A stretch of 64,000 nucleotides of DNA from Bacillus sp. ZZV12-4809 (GTDB lineage: Bacteria > Bacillota > Bacilli > Bacillales > Cytobacillaceae). Location: NCBI RefSeq assembly GCF_009849585.1, contig NZ_VCRN01000004.1:1-64000 (forward strand), written 5' to 3'. Below are positions 9,001 through 17,878 of the stretch, piece by piece; positions within the stretch are counted from its first letter, which is position 1, and each line of letters begins with the position of its first letter. Made by a program: the position numbers and the translations under genes. Below the pieces are notes generated by a model. The model made no database searches, was not told the DNA's origin, and saw nothing but the letters and a program-made list of their open reading frames with translations.

Positions 9001-9727
9001 CAGTCTCACCTCTTAACCTTGTTTTGCGGTCGGAACGGCCGTTTTCAGCAGTATCCTCCATTTGGGCAATTACACCTAGGACAGGAAGGCCAATCGTTTT
9101 CTCAATATCCTCTTCGTTCTTGATCGTATTATCCAGATATTCAAGCAGAAACGCTAACCCGACACCAGCCATTAAGCCAACGACTAAAGCAATAGCAATA
9201 TTCAAAAGAGGCTGTGGTTTAACCGGAGCCTGATTTACGCCTACTTCAGCTTTTGCTAAAATGGTTACGTTATTAACGTTCATAATTTCTACTATTTCTT
9301 TTTGAAAGACTTCAGCTGTTGTATTGGCAATATCAGCTGCTCTGTTTGGGTCTTCATCCTGTACAGAAATATTTACTACCTGAGAGTTCTGTTCACTTTG
9401 AACGGTAATTTTCTGATTCAGCGCAGCCGTTGTCATATCAAGCTTGAGCTCTTCTTTTACTAATTCAAGAATGGCTGCACTCTTAATAATGACATTATAT
9501 GTATTGATCAACTGCAAATTTGTTTGCACTTCACCTGCACTATATACACTTTGTTCATCTTTTGCCTGGTTAACAAGAATCTGTGTAGAAGATTGATATA
9601 TTGGTGTTAGAAAAAAGTAACTGACTATTCCGCTGATCATAACTGCCAATATCGCAACTGACAGAATAAGGATTATTCTTTTTTTCAGTGTTTGGAATAG
9701 TTCTTTTAGACTAATCGTTTCTTCCAT
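8990..9727 (-). CDS. ywqC: Wzz/YwqC-type chain-length regulator and kinase activator
   Basis: Polysaccharide co-polymerase of 245 aa. A short cytoplasmic N-terminus is followed by TM1 (about residues 16-40), an extracytoplasmic coiled region with YQSSTQILV and VTILAKAEV, a proline-rich PVKPQPLLN block, and TM2 (about residues 172-195). The cytoplasmic C-terminal tail normally contacts and activates the BY-kinase, whose gene overlaps this one. It is the first gene of the operon: AGGAGG is 5 bases before the ATG, and an extended -10 promoter lies 40 bases further up. The family sets polymer length and may organise the assembly complex. Confidence 0.93.
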   Translation of the reverse strand: MEETISLKELFQTLKKRIILILSVAILAVMISGIVSYFFLTPIYQSSTQILVNQAKDEQSVYSAGEVQTNLQLINTYNVIIKSAAILELVKEELKLDMTTAALNQKITVQSEQNSQVVNISVQDEDPNRAADIANTTAEVFQKEIVEIMNVNNVTILAKAEVGVNQAPVKPQPLLNIAIALVVGLMAGVGLAFLLEYLDNTIKNEEDIEKTIGLPVLGVIAQMEDTAENGRSDRKTRLRGETVGS

Positions 9728-9767
9728 GATATCCTCCTAAGGAAAAATAAATAACAAAACTCAAAAT

Positions 9768-9776
9768 ATTATATCA
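9768..9776 (-). promoter_or_regulatory. extended -10 promoter of the polysaccharide operon
   Basis: The minus strand reads TGATATAAT, a perfect TATAAT (forward 9768-9773) preceded by the TGn extension, about 41 bases before the ywqC start. No good TTGACA lies 17 bases upstream, which suits an extended -10 promoter. Transcription would start near 9761. Confidence 0.6.
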
Positions 9777-9833
9777 TAGCAAGTTGCCATTTTTGTGATT
9801 TTTTGTCATAATTTTAATAAAAATGTAATTAAC

Positions 9834-9862
9834 TTGTATCACTATTCCTATTTAACTATAAA
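9834..9862 (+). promoter_or_regulatory. sigma-A-like promoter for the SGNH hydrolase gene
   Basis: TTGTAT (9834-9839) and TATAAA (9857-9862) are separated by 17 bases, in the rightward direction, 79 bases before the ATG at 9941. It is back-to-back with the polysaccharide operon promoter, so a shared regulator could act on both. Confidence 0.5.
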
Positions 9863-9940
9863 ATGACATTTTTTGATAGACAGAAATTTTAATTGGGAAA
9901 TTTTACATTAATAAAATTAATTCCTTTTACGGAGGTAATT

Positions 9941-10744
9941 ATGAAGAAATTCTTTATTTTAGTGCTGGCCATCTCCTGTGGGGCGGTCCTATATTGGGGC
10001 AATTCCCACTGGAAAGAAAGAACTGGCCTTTCTACAGGAGCAACTACCAGGCAAGAAACAAATAAACCCGCAGCTCCTGCCGAAGAAGAGCAGGCTACTG
10101 ATAATAGAATAGATATTGATGAGTTCCAGAAGATATCTGCGAACTGGCCTGCCGATGCCAAGAGAAGATTCGAACAAACACTTTTAGAAGGCATTCCTTT
10201 TAAAATTCTTCTTGCGGGATCTTCAGCTATAGGAAGTCTTGAAGATGGCTGGGCGCACTTAACAAAGAAAGAGCTTGAAGAGACCTTCGGGAAGGACGCC
10301 ATCGAGGTAGACATTCAAGTCTTTGACGGAACTTCAATGGAGTTCAGCAATCAGGACAAAGTTTCCGATATGATTGCTGCAGAGGCAGATCTCATTGTTT
10401 TAGAACCCTTCACTTTGCAGGATAATAGTTTCGTTCGGATCGAAGACTCCCATGCTTACATTACTAATTGGGTTTCAGCAGTAAAAGAGAAAAATCCTGA
10501 TACCGTGTTCATTCTTCAGCCTCCAAACCCAATTTATGACGCAAATTATTACCTTGTGCAGATTGAAGAATTGGAAAAGTTCGCTGAAACTAATGATATT
10601 CCCTATCTCAACCACTGGCCTAGCTGGCCTTCTACCGATTCAAAGGAACTCATTCCTTATTTAGACGAAGAGAATGAAGTTCCTAATGAGAAGGGGCATG
10701 AGCTGTGGAGTGAGTATGTAACAGACTTTTTCGTTAGCAAATAA
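9941..10744 (+). CDS. membrane-anchored or secreted SGNH/GDSL-like hydrolase
   Basis: Protein of 267 aa with an N-terminal hydrophobic segment at about residues 3-20 (signal peptide or anchor), then a Glu/Ala-rich linker. The SGNH core begins at ILLAGSSAIG (about residue 90), a GDS-like nucleophile block with GSS in place of GDS. Further blocks are VFDGTS, VLEPF, FILQPPNP and the C-terminal His block NEKGHELW. Relatives are esterases that add or remove acetyl groups on surface polysaccharides. GGAGG is 5 bases before ATG 9941; an upstream in-frame ATG lacks such a site. It is divergent from the polysaccharide operon and ends in a strong terminator. Modification of that polysaccharide is a reasonable inference. 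Confidence 0.8.
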   Translation: MKKFFILVLAISCGAVLYWGNSHWKERTGLSTGATTRQETNKPAAPAEEEQATDNRIDIDEFQKISANWPADAKRRFEQTLLEGIPFKILLAGSSAIGSLEDGWAHLTKKELEETFGKDAIEVDIQVFDGTSMEFSNQDKVSDMIAAEADLIVLEPFTLQDNSFVRIEDSHAYITNWVSAVKEKNPDTVFILQPPNPIYDANYYLVQIEELEKFAETNDIPYLNHWPSWPSTDSKELIPYLDEENEVPNEKGHELWSEYVTDFFVSK

Positions 10745-10750
10745 AGAAGA

Positions 10751-10783
10751 ATGCAAACCAGCCTAGCCGGTTTGCATTTTTTT
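10751..10783 (+). terminator. intrinsic terminator after the SGNH hydrolase gene
   Basis: ATGCAAACC and GGTTTGCAT form a stem (inner GC/GC, loop about CTAG), followed by seven T. The stem is symmetrical and may also work for the convergent gene ending at 10803. Confidence 0.85.
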
Positions 10784-10802
10784 CTTCACTTACTAATTTT
10801 GG

Positions 10803-12545
10803 CTAGTTCGGAAGGTAAATATGCAGATCTCCATTTTCAAATGTATACTTTATTTTAAAAGCATCCAATATTTCCTCAAGCGGAAGACCCTTTATCTCCC
10901 TTTTTTCAAAAAAAGCTGCTTTGTCTATCTTCAGATTCTCCTGGTTTACTTCTATGCTTTTGCCATTATGTATAACTTTCATTGATTTTCCACTGTTCTC
11001 TTTAACATCCATGTCTAAATAATGTTGCACAAACTTATAATCTACATACAGCTCCTTATCATAATAAAAGAAGAAGTCTCTATACGAATAAGTTTCACTC
11101 TTATCCGGATTCTCTTCTATACTTGATAGATAACTGCCTGATTTTGTATTGGCCGCGTATGCATTGAGAATGCTCTTTTTCTCTGTAATGGCATAATTAT
11201 TGATTTTCCTTCCTTCCGGCGCATTAACAAGATTATTCACATCAAAATAGTAAATAAATTTAACACGCGGATATAGTTCAGGAAGATACTTATACATCCG
11301 GGTTATCTTTTCAACAGCGAAGTCATCATGATGCTTCCCATCTGTCACGGTGTAATTGGTTGCCCCAAATTCACCAATGACAATAGGTTTTTTATGGTTG
11401 TAAGTGTTATATACATAGTCCAATAAACGCAGCGGATCTTCAAAATCCGACTTTGCTTCGATTTTATCATTATGATAGAAAACGTTATAAATATTGACGC
11501 CAACATAGTCGACATATTCGTCACCCGGGTAAAATTCATCAATCGTTGATTCCGGCATCGTGAAGACATTCCAGAGCATCATGACGTTAGGGGCTTCTTC
11601 CTCCATCACATCATGGACCAATTTCCATTTCTCGATGTATTGCTCTGAATGACCGGAATAAAAGGTCCAGGTTCCGTTCATTTCACTAGCGTATCGCAAA
11701 AGGATCGGGACCTTTAATTCACCGGCATCCTTTGCGAATTGCCTCAAATACTCATCATCCTTTACTTCCTCCAGTCCATTATTCGGCTCCCATGCTACCT
11801 GCGGGAAGCCGCCTGCCGCGATGACTTCTTCAGCCCACTCCTTCGGAAATGGTTTTCCATACCCGACGTATCTGAAATAGGAAGCATGTGTTTTTCCTGT
11901 ATGCTTGTTAAATTTGTTCATGCTGGTATTTATATATTCATCCTGCAAAACATAGCCGCCCAGGTAAATGCCGCTTCTCGGTTCATATTTTTCAGCTGGA
12001 ACATTTTCCTTATGTACAAAAATCGTTGAGCCCAGTTCCTGATCATAAGTTTTTTTTGCTTGCTCCTCTGGACTCTTAATAGAGATGGTGTTTGTTTGCT
12101 TATCATAGAAGAAATCCATATCAAATCCCAGATATCTTTCAATAGACTGATCGGGGACATAGATAATGCCGTCTATTATTTCATATCCGCACATTTCATC
12201 CTTAGTCAAACTGCAATCTTGAATAAATCCATTGTCATATGTCAGCTTTTTATTTTTATAACTAATCGAAAGTTGATCTTCACTTTCTGCTGTTTTTACA
12301 GATGTGATGGTTTTAAAATCTGAAAGGGAAATATAGACGGAGCCGTTCTTTTCACCAATAGGATGCATTAATTTATAATGATTGCCGTCATACATGACAC
12401 TGTCAGAATATCCACCTTTCAGTTCTTCGCTATTTTGTTTGATTCTATTCCAGATTTCAGCAGGCTCTATGATCATGATTCCAAAAAGGCAGACAATGAA
12501 AAATGCAGTCACAACCGAGAGTACTAGCTTTCGTTTCGACATCAT
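10803..12545 (-). CDS. membrane-anchored GH26-like glycoside hydrolase with stalk (copper-amine-oxidase-N-like) domains
   Basis: Extracytoplasmic protein of 580 aa. TM/signal anchor at about residues 6-27. A region with GSVYISLSDF and GIIYVPDQSIERYLGF resembles the stalk domain seen in many Firmicute surface proteins. A TIM-barrel region of about residues 185-430 follows, with RYASEMNGTW (likely acid/base Glu), NIYNVFY and PIVIGEFGA (likely nucleophile Glu). A second stalk-like module lies near the C-terminus (YVDYKFVQHYLDMD..ENGDLHIYLPN). The glutamate pair and spacing fit clan GH-A, most like GH26 mannanases, although the His normally before the acid/base Glu is Ser. It lies next to polysaccharide genes and could trim a mannose- or glucose-containing polymer. 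AAAGGA precedes the ATG. Confidence 0.72.
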   Translation of the reverse strand: MMSKRKLVLSVVTAFFIVCLFGIMIIEPAEIWNRIKQNSEELKGGYSDSVMYDGNHYKLMHPIGEKNGSVYISLSDFKTITSVKTAESEDQLSISYKNKKLTYDNGFIQDCSLTKDEMCGYEIIDGIIYVPDQSIERYLGFDMDFFYDKQTNTISIKSPEEQAKKTYDQELGSTIFVHKENVPAEKYEPRSGIYLGGYVLQDEYINTSMNKFNKHTGKTHASYFRYVGYGKPFPKEWAEEVIAAGGFPQVAWEPNNGLEEVKDDEYLRQFAKDAGELKVPILLRYASEMNGTWTFYSGHSEQYIEKWKLVHDVMEEEAPNVMMLWNVFTMPESTIDEFYPGDEYVDYVGVNIYNVFYHNDKIEAKSDFEDPLRLLDYVYNTYNHKKPIVIGEFGATNYTVTDGKHHDDFAVEKITRMYKYLPELYPRVKFIYYFDVNNLVNAPEGRKINNYAITEKKSILNAYAANTKSGSYLSSIEENPDKSETYSYRDFFFYYDKELYVDYKFVQHYLDMDVKENSGKSMKVIHNGKSIEVNQENLKIDKAAFFEKREIKGLPLEEILDAFKIKYTFENGDLHIYLPN

Positions 12546-12754
12546 TATTAATCCTTTCTTTACAAGTAATTGTCCATTAGGCTTCGGGGCAATCTTCTTA
12601 ACACCATTCTACAAGATGTGCCCGAAGGACAGCTGTAAAGATTTTGTTAATTTATAGAAAATGTTTGTAAATAGGATGTCTCAATGCTGTTATCTTTATT
12701 CACCAAGGAAGTTCCCGTTCACAAGACTTGTGCCTCAGGTTTTTCCATTCAGGC

Positions 12755-12785
12755 AAAAAAAGAGAAAAGGCCGCAGCCTTTCCCC
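12755..12785 (-). terminator. intrinsic terminator after the metalloprotease gene
   Basis: On the minus strand, AAAGGC-TGCG-GCCTTT is followed by TCTCTTTTTTT, ten bases after the stop at 12795. The remaining bases from here to 12546 hold only the upstream region of the GH26-like gene, with no further recognisable site. Confidence 0.7.
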
Positions 12786-12794
12786 TTCAATTTA

Positions 12795-15700
12795 TTATCG
12801 CTTCTTCACAGTTATTTTTGCCGGCTTCCCGGTATTGCCTGCCTTATCTTTGGCATAAACATAAAGGATTTTTCCTGTTTTCTGTTTGGCTATCTTTACT
12901 GAAAAACTTCCTGATTTGGCGGCTTTAGCAGACCCAATTACCTTAGTGCCAGCTTTTACATATACCGTGGAATAAGCTTCAGCTTTTCCGGTTACTTTTG
13001 TTGATGATGATGTCACCTTGTTAACGGAAGGCGTTTTAGGCGGCGTTTTGTCCTTCACCGTGATTTTTGCTGCCTTGCTTGTATTGCCTGCCTTATCCTT
13101 TGCCGTTACATATAAAACGGTGCCAGCCTTTTGAGCTGATTTGATTATGACAGTGAACTTTCCATCTTTAGCTGCTGTAGCTGTACCGAGTATTGTGCTT
13201 CCTCTTTTCACAGTAACTCTGGACCCGGCTTCTGCTGTTCCTGTAATTTTTTTATCAGTGTCTTTCATCGAATTTACTTTTGGTGCGGCCGGAGCTGTTT
13301 TATCTATTACTGTTACTTTAGCCATTTTGCTTACATTGCCGGCTTTATCTGCCGCTGTCAAACTCAGTACAGTGCCGGCTTTTTGTGCAGATTTCAAGCT
13401 TATAGTGAACTTCCCATACTTATCAGCAGTAGCCGAACCGAGTGTACTGCTTCCTTTCTTGACTGTCACTTTTGACCCCGCTTCTGCCTGCCCCGTTACC
13501 TTTTTATCATAATCTTTTACAGGGTCAGCCTTTGGCGATGCAGGAGCAGTTTTGTCTATTACCGTAACATTAGTTGCTTTACTCACATTCCCAGCCTTAT
13601 CAGTGGCGGTAATCGTTAAGACCGTTCCTGCTTTTTCAGCAGCCTTTAATGCTACACTAAACTTTCCGTCTGTTCCTGCTGCAGCCGTGCCAAGAACAGA
13701 CGAGCCTTTTTTCACTGTCACTGTAGAGCCCGCTTCTGCCTGGCCTGTTACCTTTTTATCATAGTCTCTTACAGGATCTGCTTTAGGTGCTGCAGGAGCA
13801 GTTTTATCTAGTACCGTAACCTCGGTCTCAGGACTTTTATTTCCGGAGCTATCTTCCGCCGTCACCGATAAAACTGTTCCTGCCTTTTGCTTTGCTATTG
13901 CAACACTGAAATTCCCGCTGCTGTCAGCAGTTGCAGTACTCAGCAGAGTATTTCCAGCTTTCACTGTTATTTTACTGCCTTCTTCTGCTTTTCCTGTTAC
14001 AGTGCTATCCTGGTCACTGACCGGATTAACTGTTGGAGCAGCAGGCGGAGTTGCATCCTCTTCCTCACCAACAAAGGTATATGTAATATCCGCCCCTTTG
14101 TCCACTGGAATCTCATTTGATGCCTGGATAACAATGGCACCTCCGCCCCTTAAATATGTGGATGCTCCTGTATATAGTCGCGGCTGAAGCTCATTGAAAG
14201 CCTGCTCGCCTTTAAATCCATATGGCCCGTCCTGCTGTTTCAGCAGAAGTGCTCCACGGAAATTTGTCATCGTCTTCCCAAATGTAAGTGACGAATCCAC
14301 ATACATCTTCATAACATTTTCTACTGCCCTATAGTCATTATTGGAATCCTTCAGGATTTCTTTAAAGATGGCATTGCCTTTGTTCGCCTGAAGCTTTACG
14401 TATTGCCCGAATAAATAGGATAAGGAGTAATTGGCAAGCGTATCTCCATTATTGTCCCAATAAAGAAGCGAGTGTCCTCTGGCAATTGAATTGGAATAGT
14501 TGTAATAATCGATTCTGTCAGTCAGAGGCTGCCCTGTGTACACTTCTTCTGCAGCCATGGCTAATGCTTCATCAAGCCAGATGTCCATGCCATCTTCATC
14601 GCCTTCAATAAAGACATTCTGGTTGAAGTTGACCATATGCTGAAATTCGTGAGCCAGCGTTTCATAGGATGCTGAAGGATCTTTTGCTGCACCTGTTCCC
14701 ATTAGCGGATAGGTATCCACATAGAAGATCTCTGATTGATTTGAATACGGAATATTATACAGGTCCCCCGGATAGAAATACCCGGCTACATAACCTCCGC
14801 TTCCATTAAATCCATCTTGGATATCATAAGCAAGAATATTAATTTTCCCGTCCTCATTCACGTCCGATTCACCTGCAAAATGGTTTGTAATAACGGGATG
14901 AATGTCTTCATCAAACTCTTTGCCAAGGTCTTCAGCCTGCTTTTGTGTCAGCTGGCTATTATTTACCCATACATTCGCTTTTGACCCGGAATAGAGGAGT
15001 GTTGCGTTTATTTGATAATCCGCATAGGTGTAAAAATCGTACACCCAGAAATACTTTGATTGGCCCAGCTGATAAGCTGCTCTTTTGCTTTTATAGCTCC
15101 CCAGCTGCTTCCCTTTATTTTTCCTTACATCAAAGGGCTTCTTTACATCTAGTCTGTATGCATCCTGCTTCAGCTTTTTATTAGACGCGTATTTATTATT
15201 ATTGATAGAGAACTGCCCAGTGCTTTGAAAGGAATCCCCTAAAATGGATTCATTGCTGATGATGGCATATTTGTTTGAGGGTCCCTCCACTTCACCTTTA
15301 TAAAATGGATTTTTCACTTTAAACAAGAAGGCATCTGAATAATATTCAGCAGAAATACTCTTCGAAACGCCTAAAAGTATATATATATACTGCTGTTCCA
15401 TAAAAGGTGCTTTATCGATACTAGAACTTAAATTTGCGTATTGTGTACCGTTCAAATTAAATTCTGTATACCCCAGAAAATCGAAGCTATCATTTTCCTC
15501 ACTATAAAACTCAAAGGAAATGATAGGGTCTTTATTATATGCTGCTGAAGATTGATAATATAAATCAACAAACATATCGGCATCAGTATAATCCAGTACA
15601 TTTTCATACCAAATATGATGATACTTGTTTTGACTATCAAATAATGAGCCTGCAAGCTCACCAGGTTCCACCAAAGGGAAGTCATCTTTTGTTACAGTCC

Positions 15701-15872
15701 TAATATCTTTGGAAGCCTCTTTAACCTTTTTGGGAGCCCCCTCCTTATGGATGGTTTCCTTCAGACGGCTGGCTTTGGCCGTATTCTCTTTATCCACTCC
15801 CAAAACTGTGATGGGCTGGACTGCAAGAAGCAATACCAGAAACAAGCATATTATCCTTTTGAACTGACTCAT
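12795..15872 (-). CDS. secreted zinc metalloprotease with five C-terminal Ig-like repeats
   Basis: Secreted protein of about 1025 aa. A signal peptide occupies residues 1-27 (FKRIICLFLVLLLAVQPITVLG). A central catalytic region has TLAHEFQHMVNF near residue 410 followed by WLDEALAMAAEE about 30 residues on. This HExxH with a downstream Glu resembles the M30 hyicolysin-type metallopeptidases. Residues from about 615 to the end are five tandem Ig-like modules of roughly 82 aa, starting DKTAPAAPK and ending ATDKAGN...VTV. No LPXTG signal is present; the C-terminus ends KKR, so retention would rely on the cationic repeats. ATG 15872 has GGAGG 7 bases upstream; the earlier TTG would absorb that site. 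Targets are unknown. Confidence 0.82.
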   Translation of the reverse strand: MSQFKRIICLFLVLLLAVQPITVLGVDKENTAKASRLKETIHKEGAPKKVKEASKDIRTVTKDDFPLVEPGELAGSLFDSQNKYHHIWYENVLDYTDADMFVDLYYQSSAAYNKDPIISFEFYSEENDSFDFLGYTEFNLNGTQYANLSSSIDKAPFMEQQYIYILLGVSKSISAEYYSDAFLFKVKNPFYKGEVEGPSNKYAIISNESILGDSFQSTGQFSINNNKYASNKKLKQDAYRLDVKKPFDVRKNKGKQLGSYKSKRAAYQLGQSKYFWVYDFYTYADYQINATLLYSGSKANVWVNNSQLTQKQAEDLGKEFDEDIHPVITNHFAGESDVNEDGKINILAYDIQDGFNGSGGYVAGYFYPGDLYNIPYSNQSEIFYVDTYPLMGTGAAKDPSASYETLAHEFQHMVNFNQNVFIEGDEDGMDIWLDEALAMAAEEVYTGQPLTDRIDYYNYSNSIARGHSLLYWDNNGDTLANYSLSYLFGQYVKLQANKGNAIFKEILKDSNNDYRAVENVMKMYVDSSLTFGKTMTNFRGALLLKQQDGPYGFKGEQAFNELQPRLYTGASTYLRGGGAIVIQASNEIPVDKGADITYTFVGEEEDATPPAAPTVNPVSDQDSTVTGKAEEGSKITVKAGNTLLSTATADSSGNFSVAIAKQKAGTVLSVTAEDSSGNKSPETEVTVLDKTAPAAPKADPVRDYDKKVTGQAEAGSTVTVKKGSSVLGTAAAGTDGKFSVALKAAEKAGTVLTITATDKAGNVSKATNVTVIDKTAPASPKADPVKDYDKKVTGQAEAGSKVTVKKGSSTLGSATADKYGKFTISLKSAQKAGTVLSLTAADKAGNVSKMAKVTVIDKTAPAAPKVNSMKDTDKKITGTAEAGSRVTVKRGSTILGTATAAKDGKFTVIIKSAQKAGTVLYVTAKDKAGNTSKAAKITVKDKTPPKTPSVNKVTSSSTKVTGKAEAYSTVYVKAGTKVIGSAKAAKSGSFSVKIAKQKTGKILYVYAKDKAGNTGKPAKITVKKR
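12798..14035 (-). repeat. five tandem Ig-like module repeats of about 246-252 bp inside the metalloprotease gene
   Basis: The encoded modules each run from a DKTxPxxP opening through a VTGxAEAGSxVTVKxG block to AGTVLxxTAxDKAGN. The middle three are nearly identical over long stretches, the first and last more diverged. This points to recent internal duplication and a region prone to copy-number change or misassembly. Confidence 0.85.
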
Positions 15873-15998
15873 CTCTTTTCCTCCGCTATTCAAATTCCTA
15901 TCATTCTACTCACTTTTGAAATTAGTAGAATATGTATATTATATAGGGATATTTATCTAATGGTTGTCGAAAATAGGAATACAAAAATTTTTTTCTAT

Positions 15999-16025
15999 AA
16001 AAAAAGCCCCCCTTATTAAGGAGAC
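15999..16025 (-). terminator. intrinsic terminator after the class D sortase gene
   Basis: The minus strand reads AGTCTCCTT-AATA-AGGGGGGCT followed by seven T. The stem uses several G-U pairs. It lies 14 bases after the sortase stop codon. The rest of the gap to 15873 is AT-rich upstream sequence of the metalloprotease gene. Confidence 0.7.
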
Positions 16026-16038
16026 TCTGTTAATCTCT

Positions 16039-16692
16039 TTACTTTTTGGATATGAGATGGGCAACCAGAATGTATCTTTGTGGTGCATCCCCAATAAAAT
16101 CAAATGGGTAGCAGGTAGTAACCGTCAGCATGGCACGCGGTTTAGGGACAATTACCGTCCTGTCGTCCGCATCCACAATCCGCACTTTATTGACCCGGTA
16201 CTCAAAGGTTCCGGCCTTTGTTGTTACTTCCAGAATATCTCCTTCGCCTACTTCACCCAGCCTTCTAAAGACCGTATCTCTATGACCGGAAAGGACAGAG
16301 TTATCTTTTTCCCCCGGCATTACACTGCCGGCATAATGCCCTACGCCTTTTTCAAGCTCATCTTCATCTGTGCCATGGATAATCGGCAGCACGGATTTGA
16401 TTTTCGGGATGTACAGCTCACCGATTTCCTCGCCAACTTCCGGCTTATCCGGGTATAAAACTTCCTTTTCTTCTTCCTCTTCCACTTTTCCTGCTGCAGA
16501 GACTTCTTTCTTTAGCTCCATTTCTCTTTCAGGCGCATTCATCTTATAAGAGATATACCCTTTTCCAACTTTATAGACGCTTGTCGTAGTAAACCAAAGC
16601 CCCAGCACAATTAAGCTTAAACTAAAGAAAAGAAGAAGCAGCCGTTTTTTGTGGCTGGCTTCTCTATTCTTTCGGCTTTTCTCTTGCCTCAT
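16039..16692 (-). CDS. srtD: class D sortase
   Basis: Membrane transpeptidase of 217 aa. An N-terminal TM helix at about residues 20-42 is followed by an acidic linker (EEEEEKEV) and the sortase fold. Catalytic residues are visible as SGHRDT (His, about residue 140), TVTTCYPF (Cys, about residue 193) and PQRYIL (Arg, about residue 206). Size and the TLXTC-like block fit class D. Its gene starts two bases before the stop of the LPNTA surface-protein gene, with no room for a separate promoter, so the two are one operon. Class D enzymes are known to prefer LPNTA over LPXTG, matching the neighbour exactly. It anchors the substrate to peptidoglycan. Confidence 0.92.
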   Translation of the reverse strand: MRQEKSRKNREASHKKRLLLLFFSLSLIVLGLWFTTTSVYKVGKGYISYKMNAPEREMELKKEVSAAGKVEEEEEKEVLYPDKPEVGEEIGELYIPKIKSVLPIIHGTDEDELEKGVGHYAGSVMPGEKDNSVLSGHRDTVFRRLGEVGEGDILEVTTKAGTFEYRVNKVRIVDADDRTVIVPKPRAMLTVTTCYPFDFIGDAPQRYILVAHLISKK

Positions 16693-16693
16693 A

Positions 16694-17734
16694 TTATCTT
16701 TCCCTTACTCTGCGGAATAATGTCATGCCGACCATAATCCCGAGCAGTCCAAGAACCCCGTACATAAGATTGTTGGAAGCTGTATTTGGAAGCTTTCCGC
16801 CTTTTACTGTTTTATTTTCAGAGGAAGGCTTTTTCACCTTTTCGACTTTTTCCGCCGCATTTGTAATATCCTTGCCTGTTTCTTTAATTAAATCTGAATC
16901 AAACATTTCACCTGTGATAATGATATCTGCCAGGAATTCGCCTGCCAGATTATAAATGCTGATTTTCAGCTTGGCATTGATCAGTTCCTTCATATTTACT
17001 AACTCAAGAAGAGTCAGGTTCTTTTCAGTACCTTTAGTGATTAGAGTGTACTCTGCTTTTACCTGATAAATGGACAGCAGTTCATCAAAGATTGACAGCA
17101 ATTCCTCTACTTGTTCTGAACTCAGTTCCCCTGTCTCATCGAACTCTCCAATGGCCATCATCCGATAAGACAAATCCTCCAGCCGCTGCATGGTCTCAGG
17201 GCTCAAAAGGTCATCTTCTATTGAAATGAGATGATTCTTCAATCTCTCAATCTCTTCATCTGTTAAATCAAACTCGGCTTTGAAAACTTCTAATAGTTCC
17301 AGAATCATATCTTCATCCACAATCTCATCTGAAGTATAAAAAAATACGCTCTCCTCAAGATCACCGACAAAAATGTAATCCTCCAGTTCTTCACCAAATT
17401 CTGCAAGCAAGCTTCTTAAAGACTCTTCATTCAACTCATATTCCTCATAGATGAATTGAATGTTGCTTAAATCTGCTTTAATTACTTCGCCAAGGGACTC
17501 ACTAAGCTCTTGTACAGAATCATAATCTTCAATAGATTCATCATACATGGAAAGAACCATTTCAATGTCTTCCCTCGTAATTTCAAAACCCCTGATTGCG
17601 CTAATGTCACTTAAATACTGCTTAAATTCTTCCTCAAATTTCGGACTCTGAGCTGAAGCGGCAGGGCTGAACAAACTGAAAATTAAGACTAAAACCGATA
17701 GAACAACGCCTAATCTCCTCATAATCTTCCTCAT
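16694..17734 (-). CDS. processed acidic surface protein with LPNTA sorting signal
   Basis: Secreted acidic protein of 346 aa. A signal peptide of about 28 residues ends ASAQS. The body is very rich in Glu and Asp, with helical repeats based on EELLSIFDEL and LRSLLAEFGEEL-like segments. The C-terminus has KLPNTASN, then a hydrophobic stretch (YGVLGLLGIMVGMTLF) and a basic tail RRVRER, a complete cell-wall sorting signal. LPNTA rather than LPXTG is the signal used by class D sortases, whose gene is immediately downstream. The family is known as acidic proteins with LPXTA anchors in Bacillus; its function is unknown. A GGTGAAATGAGGAAG-type site precedes the ATG. Confidence 0.88.
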   Translation of the reverse strand: MRKIMRRLGVVLSVLVLIFSLFSPAASAQSPKFEEEFKQYLSDISAIRGFEITREDIEMVLSMYDESIEDYDSVQELSESLGEVIKADLSNIQFIYEEYELNEESLRSLLAEFGEELEDYIFVGDLEESVFFYTSDEIVDEDMILELLEVFKAEFDLTDEEIERLKNHLISIEDDLLSPETMQRLEDLSYRMMAIGEFDETGELSSEQVEELLSIFDELLSIYQVKAEYTLITKGTEKNLTLLELVNMKELINAKLKISIYNLAGEFLADIIITGEMFDSDLIKETGKDITNAAEKVEKVKKPSSENKTVKGGKLPNTASNNLMYGVLGLLGIMVGMTLFRRVRER

Positions 17735-17878
17735 TTCACCATTTATTCAATACTTCTTCATTATATTTCCTGTTCCTATTTTTTACAATAAACAATTTAA
17801 GAGATTTAAATTACGATTGAACTGCTATAGAAGATGAATTATATTTATTACATATATAGGAAAATAGGAGGAGTTATT

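Noticed and set aside
9889-10314. 141-aa minus-strand frame opposite the SGNH hydrolase gene
   Set aside because: Ser/Pro-rich antisense frame; the plus-strand gene has a ribosome site, signal segment, SGNH blocks and a terminator.
13141-13764. Long plus-strand frames opposite the Ig-repeat region
   Set aside because: They repeat with the same period as the antisense Ig modules and have biased hydrophobic composition; they are antisense shadows.
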